Assembly (NCBI GenBank): GCA_910579615.1
Contig: CAJTUA010000006.1
Location: 148,697-212,696, forward strand
Direction of reading: 5' to 3'
Length of the DNA stretch: 64,000 nt
DNA from: an uncultured Lachnospiraceae bacterium
GTDB taxonomy: Bacteria > Bacillota > Clostridia > Lachnospirales > Lachnospiraceae
Below the pieces are notes generated by a model. It worked only from the letters and a program-made list of their open reading frames with translations. It was not told where the DNA came from and did no database searches. Below, one piece after another: positions 35,537 through 43,260 of this stretch. Every line of letters starts with the position of its first letter. Positions within the stretch are counted from its first letter, which is position 1. The position numbers were made by a program, and so were the translations under genes.

Positions 35537-36787
35537 CTAATTAATACTTAATCCGGCACTTGCATACCCCGCAACCGTATTGATTACGGATAAGCCACTT
35601 GCCGTTGCCGAAAATACCAGCATCAGCCGGGTTTGTGCCGTTACCGGAATATTGAGCCCTGTCAGCGCACCATTTAACAATGTCCCGATGGATAAAACTC
35701 CGGTAAGGGATGGCGACAGGTTAATCAGTGTTCCGGCAATCGGGGAGAACACATTGTCTGGTGTTGTAGACTGGTAAATCTGCGCCCTTACCGTAAGCGT
35801 GGAACCTACCAGGGAAATCGCTGCCGTTGTACTGAAAAATGCACTGAATGAAGTAATCGTACCGTCGCGCGGAACCTGGAATGCAAAGTTCGAAAGCGTT
35901 CCGCTTGCATTCGTGATATCAATTGTAGAGCCCAGCAGCGTAAGCCCCGGCGCGCTGCTTCCAAAACCGACAAAGGCTGGAAGCCCTGCAAGCCCTCCGG
36001 CAATTGTTGTTAAGGAAACCGGAAGCCCTGACGCAAATGGAATAACTGCTCCTGTACCAGCAATGCCAGTTGGACCCGTTGCACCAGTTGCTCCGGTTGC
36101 ACCAGTTGCTCCGGTTACTCCCGTCACCCCGGTCGCTCCCGTTGCCCCCGTCACTCCGGTTGCTCCCGTCGCCCCGGTCACCCCGGTTACTCCCGTCGCA
36201 CCGGTTGCTCCCGTTGCACCAGTCACTCCGGTTGCTCCCGTTGCTCCGGTCACCCCGTCTGCTCCCGTTGCTCCCGTCGCCCCAGTTGCTCCAGTTGCAC
36301 CAGTTGCCCCGGTTGCCCCAGTCGCTCCGGTTACCCCGTCTGCTCCGGTTGCCCCGGTTGCTCCCGTTGCTCCGGTCACTCCGTCTGCTCCCGTCACGCC
36401 AGTTGCACCGGTTGCTCCGGTTACCCCGGTTGCTCCCGTAAGCCCGGTCACTCCGTCTGCTCCCGTTGCCCCAGTTGCTCCCGTTGGTCCGTCTGCTCCC
36501 GTTGCTCCGGTCACTCCGGTCGCCCCGGTTGCACCAGTTGCTCCGGTTACTCCCGTCGCCCCGGTTGCCCCGGTTACCCCCGGAATCCCTCTTGGTCCTT
36601 GCGGTCCAACATCGCCCTGTGGACCTACCGGTCCGGTAGATCCAATTTCACCGCGAATCCCCTGAATCCCCTGGATACCCTGCGGTCCTACTGGTCCTTG
36701 CTCACCCTTTGGTCCTTGCGGCCCACGCTCACAACAGGAAGGATGACAATGATTTTGACAGCAATTACATGAATTATTTTGGTTCAT
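35537..36787 (-). CDS. Collagen-like (BclA-type) surface protein
   Basis: A 416-residue protein: a short Cys/His/Asn-rich head (MNQNNSCNCCQNHCHPSCC), a Gly-X-Y collagen-like region (about 22-245) whose second part is built from GATGATGVT-type hexads, and a C-terminal globular domain (about 250-416) that resembles the trimerising β-jellyroll of exosporium BclA proteins. The ATG at 36785-36787 was preferred over a GTG three codons earlier, which is too near the AAAGGA site. No signal peptide is present. The Thr-rich repeats are possible glycosylation sites, and a glycosyltransferase gene lies next door. Repeat number is likely to vary between strains. Confidence 0.88.
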   Translation of the reverse strand: MNQNNSCNCCQNHCHPSCCERGPQGPKGEQGPVGPQGIQGIQGIRGEIGSTGPVGPQGDVGPQGPRGIPGVTGATGATGVTGATGATGATGVTGATGADGPTGATGATGADGVTGLTGATGVTGATGATGVTGADGVTGATGATGATGADGVTGATGATGATGATGATGATGATGADGVTGATGATGVTGATGATGATGVTGVTGATGATGVTGATGATGVTGVTGATGATGATGATGPTGIAGTGAVIPFASGLPVSLTTIAGGLAGLPAFVGFGSSAPGLTLLGSTIDITNASGTLSNFAFQVPRDGTITSFSAFFSTTAAISLVGSTLTVRAQIYQSTTPDNVFSPIAGTLINLSPSLTGVLSIGTLLNGALTGLNIPVTAQTRLMLVFSATASGLSVINTVAGYASAGLSIN

Positions 36788-36862
36788 ACAAAACACATCC
36801 TTTACTTTTTTTTAGAAAGACACCGCTTTTTGATTCGACAAAAATGGTATCTTTTCTACAAA

Positions 36863-36889
36863 CATTTTATGCAAATTCGAATTACATGT
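36863..36889 (-). promoter_or_regulatory. Putative SigK/SigE-like promoter of the collagen-like gene
   Basis: On the minus strand AC (36888-36889), 16 bases, CATAAAATG (36863-36871). This agrees with the mother-cell sigma pattern apart from the last two bases. No SigA boxes are seen in the 75 bases before the start. Confidence 0.4.
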
Positions 36890-36904
36890 TACTTTTTTTT
36901 CATG

Positions 36905-36938
36905 CAAAAAAATTAGAGCGTGCCTGGAACACGCTCTA
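36905..36938 (-). terminator. Terminator overlapping the glycosyltransferase stop codon
   Basis: TAGAGCGTG (36914-36922) pairs with CACGCTCTA (36930-36938), followed on the minus strand by ATTTTTTT. The stem includes the stop codon of the GT2 gene. Confidence 0.9.
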
Positions 36939-38012
36939 GGAAATCTGCAGGTTGTCAAAATATTGTTTGTTATAAAGATATGCTTTCGAATAAGGCTTCC
37001 TTGCCCCAGCTCTCTCATTGTATTCTTCCGCCTTTTTCCGGTCTCCCATCCTGTCATAGCATACACATAACTGTAAGAGAGGAATATAATCATAACAATC
37101 CGGCAGAATAAATCCGCATGAGGATTCATTTTTTTGTGTATTGAGAGCAGTTTCATACCAATAGGCAGCAATGTGGTAGTTTCCCTGTTCCAGAAAATAC
37201 TTCCCAATCTCACAGCACAATTCCGCCCTTGGCAAATCAAAACACATGCTGCGCAAAAGAGTCGCCAGCGCGGCTTGCTCCTGTCCGAGCTGGAAATAAC
37301 AGTTGGCACAGATGGAACATGCTTCTATTTTATTTTCAACCCATCCTTCCGGTGAGAGCAGAAACTGTTCCAACACGGAAATGGCCTCTTTGTATTGCCT
37401 GTGATAGAATAACTCCCGCCCATAATAATACTGCTGCCGCGGCTCAAGAAGCGTTCCTTCCGCGAGCATTTTCTGATATATCCTAAGATTCCGGTCAGTA
37501 TCCCCGGCATGGAGCTTTTTGTGGCTGATTGCAATATCGGAATATATTACCCTGCCGTTTGGCGGAATTACTTCGTGAACCGCACCAACCCAACGGTACT
37601 GCGAACTGTTTCTTATCCACCTTTCCCTGAAATAAGAAAAGGATGGCGCACCAGCTTCATCAAATGATGTATTATATTTCATCATTACAATATCCGTATC
37701 CGGTGACATGGACTGCTTTAACTGCAAAAATTTCTCCTTTTGCGTTTCTTCTAAAACATCATCCGCATCCATCCACATGCAGTAATCCATGGATGCCTTG
37801 GAAAACGAATAATTTCTGGCATCCGAAAAATCATCCTTCCATGGATAGGAATAGACCTTTGACGTATAACCGGACACGATTTCCACCGTCCGGTCCGTCG
37901 AACCGGTATCCACAATAATAATTTCCTCCACAAGTTCCACTATACTGTCAAGGCAACGCGCAATATGCATTTCCTCATTTTTGACAATCATACACAGGCT
38001 TATCGTCACCAT
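36936..38012 (-). CDS. GT2 glycosyltransferase with C-terminal TPR-like repeats
   Basis: A 358-residue protein with a GT-A domain at the N terminus (ISLCMIVKNEEMHIARCLDS, VDTGSTDRT, DXD-type MDADDVLEE) and helical TPR-like repeats from about 200 to 350. This SunS/SgtA-like layout is found in enzymes that glycosylate proteins. Its position directly before the collagen-like gene parallels the sgtA-bclA3 pair of Clostridioides difficile, so the Thr-rich collagen-like repeats are the likely acceptor. That link is inference. A short AGGGGGG precedes the ATG. Confidence 0.88.
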   Translation of the reverse strand: MVTISLCMIVKNEEMHIARCLDSIVELVEEIIIVDTGSTDRTVEIVSGYTSKVYSYPWKDDFSDARNYSFSKASMDYCMWMDADDVLEETQKEKFLQLKQSMSPDTDIVMMKYNTSFDEAGAPSFSYFRERWIRNSSQYRWVGAVHEVIPPNGRVIYSDIAISHKKLHAGDTDRNLRIYQKMLAEGTLLEPRQQYYYGRELFYHRQYKEAISVLEQFLLSPEGWVENKIEACSICANCYFQLGQEQAALATLLRSMCFDLPRAELCCEIGKYFLEQGNYHIAAYWYETALNTQKNESSCGFILPDCYDYIPLLQLCVCYDRMGDRKKAEEYNERAGARKPYSKAYLYNKQYFDNLQIS

Positions 38013-38095
38013 ATATAATCCCCCCTCTTTTCTTTGATTCCTGCCTGTAAAGTATTTTTATACCCACCGTTACATGATAAGCTATTATCATAATA

Positions 38096-38123
38096 GATTA
38101 TATGCACAAAAAATCAATTCGGT
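38096..38123 (-). promoter_or_regulatory. Putative mother-cell sigma promoter of the glycosyltransferase
   Basis: ACC (38121-38123), 16 bases, CATATAATC (38096-38104) on the minus strand, the same ACC-N16-CATATAAT arrangement as before the DUF11 gene at 24770. A SigA -10 (TATAAT) is contained in it, so the call is uncertain. The remainder of 38124-38299 shows a plus-strand TATAAT near 38211 with no gene behind it. Confidence 0.35.
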
Positions 38124-38299
38124 TATAGGAACTGCTGTTGCAATCCTTTATAAAATTTTCATTTCCCTAACATTTTCTAGGCAGGCAGCTTTACTTTTTC
38201 TTTAAAGGAGTATAATAAGGGGGAACCTTAATTTTTCTTTAGATTTCAAGAACAGAAGCATCCAGAGCATACCTTCCCCTGACCATTTTCACCCCCTCC

Positions 38300-39211
38300 T
38301 CATACCACAAGGTTCGTAACCAACCCTGTCAGCAGCGAAAATACCATCACAAAAGCAATGTAAAGAAGGAACCGCCGAACCCCCAACACGATTTTCAGCG
38401 CCCCAAGGTTTGTGATTTTCGTGGCGGGTCCTGTTACCATAAAAGCCGCCGCACTTCCCATGCTCATCCCCGAGACAAGCCATTGCTGCAGCAGCGGAAT
38501 CGTGCCGCCCCCGCAGGCATAGAGCGGAACACCAATCGTCGCCGCCATCAAAACACCAAAGCCCTCATTGCTTTTCCCAAAAAGCTCCGCAAACCCCTGC
38601 GCCGGAACATAGCGCTGAAACAATGCGGAGAGCAATACACCGAGCAAAAAGTACAGCCCGGTCGCCTTGATATTGCGCCCGAGGTTTTTTATAAAACGCA
38701 AAAAAAGATTCGGGTCAGTATCATGGCTTTTTCGCGGCTCGAAATCCTTAAAATCAAAAAACTCTTCCCTGCCGTAAAATAAATGCACCAAAATCCCTGC
38801 CGCCATGCCGCACAGGCTGCATGAAAGGAGCCGGACCGCCATTGCCGTCCCCCCAAGGGCGCTGCTGTAAAGCAGAAGCTGCGGGTTGAGCAGCACACTG
38901 CTCATCATAAACGCCGCCAGCCAGTCATGCCGCATCCCGTGCCTGGAAAAAGAGGCGGCAATCGGAATGGTGCCGTACATGCAAAGCGGGGATGCAATCC
39001 CCAGAAAACTTGCCGGAACCACACCCCACACGCCCCATTTTTTGTCCTTTAAACGCTCAAAGCAGCCATGGATGGCATCCTTTGCAAATACGCTGACAAG
39101 GGAGCCGATTGCCATGCCGAGCGCCCAGTAAAAAGCTATCTGGCGCAGCTGTACCATAAAATAATAGCTGATATAGATAAATTCTCTGTGCAAAATTTCA
39201 AACATCGGCAT
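38300..39211 (-). CDS. Permease of the YraQ/DUF318 (UPF0718) family
   Basis: A 303-residue membrane protein with eight or so helices in two halves separated by a cytoplasmic linker (FDFKDFEPRKSHDTDPN). The conserved loops SPLCMYGTIPIAASF and PLYACGGGTIPLLQQWL mark the family, whose members are proposed metal/metalloid or organic effluxers. I chose the second of two duplicated starts (39209-39211) because GGAGGGGG lies 9 bases before it. Substrate unknown; the redox-enzyme neighbours do not settle it. Confidence 0.85.
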   Translation of the reverse strand: MPMFEILHREFIYISYYFMVQLRQIAFYWALGMAIGSLVSVFAKDAIHGCFERLKDKKWGVWGVVPASFLGIASPLCMYGTIPIAASFSRHGMRHDWLAAFMMSSVLLNPQLLLYSSALGGTAMAVRLLSCSLCGMAAGILVHLFYGREEFFDFKDFEPRKSHDTDPNLFLRFIKNLGRNIKATGLYFLLGVLLSALFQRYVPAQGFAELFGKSNEGFGVLMAATIGVPLYACGGGTIPLLQQWLVSGMSMGSAAAFMVTGPATKITNLGALKIVLGVRRFLLYIAFVMVFSLLTGLVTNLVV

Positions 39212-39254
39212 CCACCAATTCCCCCTCCGCAAAATTTCAAACATTGGCATCCAC
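39190..39254 (-). repeat. 26-bp direct repeat duplicating the permease start region
   Basis: The 26-base sequences at 39190-39215 and 39229-39254 differ in one base and are 39 bases apart. Both encode (W)MPMFEIL in the permease frame, so a tandem duplication has doubled the N-terminal codons. Confidence 0.85.
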
Positions 39255-39274
39255 AAGCTTCTTTGCGCCCTGGC

Positions 39275-40900
39275 TCAGCCGTCCACATCCACCAATTGAT
39301 ATGTGCGGCTCCCCAGTCCGATTTTTTCTGCGTGCTCCAATGTATGCAGGCCATCCCTGCTGTTTACACGCGCCTGTAATGTCTCGCTGCCCTCTGCCGC
39401 GAACGCTAAATCAATGCACGCCTGGTCAACTGCCACCGGGTCAAGCGACGCGACAATCCCGATATCGTGAATGTCCGGCTTTGCCGGGTTCCCATCGCAG
39501 TCACAGTCGATGGAAATATTGTTCAGTACATTGATATAGACAATGCGGGCACCTTCCCCGAGGTAGTCCGAAACGGACTTGCCCGCCTCCGCCATGGATT
39601 CCGTAAAGCCTGTCTGGTCACCGCCCCACGGACTGGTTCTGCTTTTGCCCGCCGTGTGAATCAGACATTTTCCTTCCCTGGAGCCAAGCCCGATGGAAAT
39701 ATTCTTGATTGCGCCGCCAAAGCCCGCCATGGCATGCCCCTTAAAATGGGAGAGGATAATATAAGAATCATAATCAGCAAAATGGGAACCGACCAGATTA
39801 CCCGTCAGGCGGTTCCCTCCCACAACCGCAAGCTCCATCGAGCCGTCCGCATCCAGAATATCCACATCCGCAATCTCAGTAAAACCGTGGTCTTTCGCTA
39901 CCTGCATATGCATGGCGGTCTCCGTCCTGGAACCGCCATACGCCGTATTGCACTCCACAATGGAAGCATCCACGGACTGTACAAGGTCTTTGATAAGCTG
40001 CGGGTCAAGGTAATTGCTCGCGGGCGGCTCCCCAGTGGAGAGCTTGACGGCAACCCTGCCCTCCGGCACCCAGCCAAGTGCCTCGTAAACTGCCATCAGC
40101 CCTTCCGGTGAGATGTCGGAGGTAAAATAAACAATGGGGGTATCGGCATTTTGTGCCACCTCATTGCCCAGCCCAAGCCCATCCACCCACTCTTTCACCG
40201 CTTCCTCGGAAACGTAGGAGGAAAAACGCTCGCCGGAAAGCCAGTTCCCTGTTCCCGCCGCTTCCTTTAAAAGTTCGCCGCTCTCGCCAAGCCCGGAGCT
40301 TGAGGAAGTGCAGAATGGTATTACGGTCTTTCCCGTAAAATCATTGGCTTTCACAAATCCATTCACCGGCCACGCCGCGATATGCCACCATATCGGATAA
40401 CCGATAAATACCGTATCGTAAGATTCCCAGCCCGCGACACTCACCTCCTCCAGTTCCACTTCCTGCGCCTCCTCGTGCTCATGCTCGTACACAACACGGC
40501 TGTCATCATCTGACCAGTTTAAGTCGGCACTGCTGTAAGGATTGACGGGAAGCAGTTCAAACAAATCCCCGTCCGTTGCCGCTGCAATATATTCCGCAAC
40601 AGTCCTTGTGTTTCCGGAGGCCGAAAAATAAACGACCAATGTTTTTCCGGCTGCCCCCTGATTCTTTTGGGCGTCATCACCCACGTTTTCGGAATCACCG
40701 CTCTCCGGATTCCCGGTCAGTTCATCCGCCCCGTCATCCTCCCCGGAATTTTGCCCTCCAGACACCCCCGGTGACGTTGTCGGACGCGGCGTACTTGTCG
40801 CCTGCCCTGACGGAGTATTTGTGCCATCCGCATCATTGCCGCAGGCACAGACCCCCAAAACAAGCAGGATGCTCATCAAAAATGCTGTCAGTTTCTTCAT
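39275..40900 (-). CDS. Lipoprotein with flavodoxin domain fused to a DUF362 domain
   Basis: A 541-residue lipoprotein: lipobox LGVCACG, an acidic Thr/Pro/Gly linker (about 25-85), a flavodoxin domain (about 85-240; LVVYFSASGNTRTVAEY, FIGYPIWWHIAAWPVN) and a DUF362 domain (about 250-541; SPEGLMAVYEALGW, HFKGHAMAGFGGAIKN). DUF362 occurs with ferredoxin-like clusters, but no 4Fe-4S motif is present; only CDCDG is seen. AAAGGAG precedes the ATG at 40898-40900. It likely handles FMN-based electron transfer outside the membrane, an unusual setting for a flavodoxin. The partner is unknown. Confidence 0.88.
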   Translation of the reverse strand: MKKLTAFLMSILLVLGVCACGNDADGTNTPSGQATSTPRPTTSPGVSGGQNSGEDDGADELTGNPESGDSENVGDDAQKNQGAAGKTLVVYFSASGNTRTVAEYIAAATDGDLFELLPVNPYSSADLNWSDDDSRVVYEHEHEEAQEVELEEVSVAGWESYDTVFIGYPIWWHIAAWPVNGFVKANDFTGKTVIPFCTSSSSGLGESGELLKEAAGTGNWLSGERFSSYVSEEAVKEWVDGLGLGNEVAQNADTPIVYFTSDISPEGLMAVYEALGWVPEGRVAVKLSTGEPPASNYLDPQLIKDLVQSVDASIVECNTAYGGSRTETAMHMQVAKDHGFTEIADVDILDADGSMELAVVGGNRLTGNLVGSHFADYDSYIILSHFKGHAMAGFGGAIKNISIGLGSREGKCLIHTAGKSRTSPWGGDQTGFTESMAEAGKSVSDYLGEGARIVYINVLNNISIDCDCDGNPAKPDIHDIGIVASLDPVAVDQACIDLAFAAEGSETLQARVNSRDGLHTLEHAEKIGLGSRTYQLVDVDG

Positions 40901-40932
40901 GCCAATCTCCTTTCCGGGTTTCCCCTGCAAAA

Positions 40933-42102
40933 TCAAAAGCTCTCCTGTAAAATCTGGAATATCTGCTCCCTGCTCATCTCACGGCAGCAGCATGGTATCA
41001 CGGTACAGGAATCCGCGACCGCTTTCAAATCGGTATCCTGGTGCACACCGATTTCCCTTAAACCAGAAGGCAGCCCAATTTCCCGGATAAAATCCTCCAG
41101 CGCCTTTATCCCTGCAAGTGCCATTCCTTCCTCCGTCTTCCCCACCGGGCAGATTCCCCAGATTTGTCCGGCAAGCCTTGCAAATTTCGCAGGCTCGCCG
41201 CCGCAAATATGGCGGTAATATACCGGAAGAAGCACCGCCACCGCCTCGCCATGCCTGCATCCGGTGTAAGCACTAAGCTGGTTTGCAAGCTGGTGGCATT
41301 TAAAATCCAGACGCTTCCCAAGCTTTATCACACGGTTTTTCGCCATCGAGGCATCCCACATCAGGTTGCTCCTCGCGCTGTAATCCTGCGGGTTCTTTAC
41401 CGCCGCGCGCAGATTCCGGATTACATTTTTCATCAATGCCTCCGCAATATCATCGGATACATTATCCTCGTTGGTTCCGTCAAAATAAGTCTCCATGATA
41501 TGGGAAAGGATACCAAAGCCGCCGGAAGCTATCTGCTTTCTGGGCACGCCCATGGTATATGCCGGATCCATCAGGGCAAATTCCGGGTTGCATTTCGGAT
41601 AGTCCCGCCCGGTCTTTACCCGAAATGCCTCGTTGGTAATGACTGCCGCGCCGTCCATCTCGCTTCCGCTGCCTGCCGCCGTAACCACCACACCGACGGG
41701 CAGCGGGTCAAAGCACATAATCCCCGGCCTTGCAAAGAAATCCGCCCACAAATCCCCCTCATATACCGCCGCCATGGAAATGGCCTTGCAGCAGTCCATC
41801 ACACTGCCGCCCCCGACACCGAGAATAAAATCAATCCCTTTCCTCCTCGCAAGCCCTGCACCCTCCAATACTTTGGCATAGGTGGGATTTTCCATAATCC
41901 CGGGAAATTCGGTTACATTCTTCCCTGCCCTTTCAAGGCTCTTCATCACTTCATCATAAATGCCGTTTTCCCGGATGGAACCGCCCCCATAAGCAAACAT
42001 CACATTTTTCCCGTAATGGCCACAAAGGCAGGTCAGATATTCCCTGACGCAGTCTTTTCCGAAAAAGGTTTTCGTCGCATTCTCAAAAATAAAATTATTC
42101 AT
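40933..42102 (-). CDS. Iron-alcohol dehydrogenase homologue lacking two metal ligands
   Basis: A 389-residue paralogue of the enzyme at 30846-31991 with the nucleotide site GGGSVMDCCK intact. In the metal site the usual Asp is Gly (FGILSHIMETY instead of FDTLSHAMETY) and the first catalytic-region His is Asn (HQLANQLSAY instead of HQIEHQLGAF); the other two His remain. It therefore probably does not hold iron or zinc in the usual way and may be inactive, or work by another mechanism. The start at 42102 has AAGGGG 9 bases upstream. Confidence 0.9.
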   Translation of the reverse strand: MNNFIFENATKTFFGKDCVREYLTCLCGHYGKNVMFAYGGGSIRENGIYDEVMKSLERAGKNVTEFPGIMENPTYAKVLEGAGLARRKGIDFILGVGGGSVMDCCKAISMAAVYEGDLWADFFARPGIMCFDPLPVGVVVTAAGSGSEMDGAAVITNEAFRVKTGRDYPKCNPEFALMDPAYTMGVPRKQIASGGFGILSHIMETYFDGTNEDNVSDDIAEALMKNVIRNLRAAVKNPQDYSARSNLMWDASMAKNRVIKLGKRLDFKCHQLANQLSAYTGCRHGEAVAVLLPVYYRHICGGEPAKFARLAGQIWGICPVGKTEEGMALAGIKALEDFIREIGLPSGLREIGVHQDTDLKAVADSCTVIPCCCREMSREQIFQILQESF

Positions 42103-42116
42103 ACCATGCTTCCCCT

Positions 42117-43211
42117 TTACCTGCCCATCTGCTTTTCCCAAAAAGCCACGGCATCCTGAAACCATCCCTGTGCTACCGTTCCCGTCCCAAGGCCAAAGCC
42201 GTGCCCAAGCCCCGGATAACTGTGGAATTCCGTATCAATGCCAAATCCTTCCAGGTGCTGCAGGCGGTTCCTCATGGTGCGCCAGCTCGCAATCCCGTCA
42301 TTCTCCCCGACACATGCATAAGTTGGCGGGTCAGCTTCGGAATATTCGCTGTGCCCGGTATACTGCATAATCACTGTGCCAGGCTGCGGCAGGTCATCCC
42401 CGCCAAAGGCTGCGGGACCATACGTTCCAAGCCATGCTGCCATTCTCGCGCCTGCGCTTCCGCCCCACAAAGAATAACAGTCCGTGTCCACGCAAAGTTC
42501 CTCCGCGTGCTCAAAAATGAAGCTGATTGCCCGCGCCAAATCCTCGCACGCGGTCTGCGCGCCGGGGCGGTAAATTAAGGCGAAAGCATTGTAGCCTTCC
42601 TGTGAAAGCGCAAGCGCATGCGGGAAGCTGTCGTGCATCGCACCGACATAGGCAAACCCTCCGCCCGCATTGCACACGGCAAACTTTTCTCCCGGCGTTC
42701 CCCGAAAGAAAAACAATCCGGTGTTCCTTTTATCCGGGTCGGCTTCCTTTTCCTCCCCGGTATAGATATCATAAAAGATGGTATCCCCTGCCTCCGCGCG
42801 CAGATACATATAATTTGTGATTGCCACCGTTGCATCCGGGTCAATGTGGCTGTACCACGTAAGCCCGAGTTCCCCGAGCGTTCCCCCGCGGTAGTAGGCA
42901 TCATTTACCGGGAAAATCAGCCTGCCGTAATCCCCGAAAACCGGGTCGTTCACCACATCCTCTATCCGGGTATCCACCGTATACGGACCTTCTCCCTCTG
43001 CCACCGGAGTAACAAGCACATCCACCTCTTCCTTATCCTTTCCATCCTCCACAAGCGAGGAATCCTCCGTGGAAACATCGTTGCCCGAAGCATCCGCCCC
43101 CGCTGACGGACGGAACCCATTTTCTGCCATCTCCCCGGAAACGCCATCGCAGGAAGTCGGCACCGCAGCAAGCATGGCCGCAAGAATCCCCACAGCAATC
43201 ATTCTTTTCAT
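42117..43211 (-). CDS. Exported α/β hydrolase (acetylxylan-esterase-like)
   Basis: A 364-residue protein with a signal peptide and PTSCDG lipobox-like end, an acidic linker to about residue 70, and an α/β hydrolase domain (about 120-364) with nucleophile elbow WGGSAGAR and a late His in GLGHGFGLG. The BD-FAE/esterase group includes acetyl and feruloyl esterases, but the substrate is not evident. It resembles the hydrolase half of the fusion at 33634-35323. GGAGG precedes the ATG at 43209-43211. It lies 14 bases after the alcohol dehydrogenase homologue, in the same operon. Confidence 0.85.
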   Translation of the reverse strand: MKRMIAVGILAAMLAAVPTSCDGVSGEMAENGFRPSAGADASGNDVSTEDSSLVEDGKDKEEVDVLVTPVAEGEGPYTVDTRIEDVVNDPVFGDYGRLIFPVNDAYYRGGTLGELGLTWYSHIDPDATVAITNYMYLRAEAGDTIFYDIYTGEEKEADPDKRNTGLFFFRGTPGEKFAVCNAGGGFAYVGAMHDSFPHALALSQEGYNAFALIYRPGAQTACEDLARAISFIFEHAEELCVDTDCYSLWGGSAGARMAAWLGTYGPAAFGGDDLPQPGTVIMQYTGHSEYSEADPPTYACVGENDGIASWRTMRNRLQHLEGFGIDTEFHSYPGLGHGFGLGTGTVAQGWFQDAVAFWEKQMGR

Positions 43212-43260
43212 CTTGTTTTTCCTCCCTTCCTGCCATGCCATTTCCAAAATCCCCCTGCCT

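Noticed and set aside
36060..36590. Short tandem DNA repeats as a non-coding satellite
   Set aside because: They are in frame throughout and code for Gly-X-Y collagen-like units of the protein at 35537-36787.
35799..36665. A 288-codon plus-strand frame rich in Pro-Val-Ala-Pro
   Set aside because: It is the antisense shadow of the GATGAT repeats of the collagen-like gene and lacks a ribosome site.
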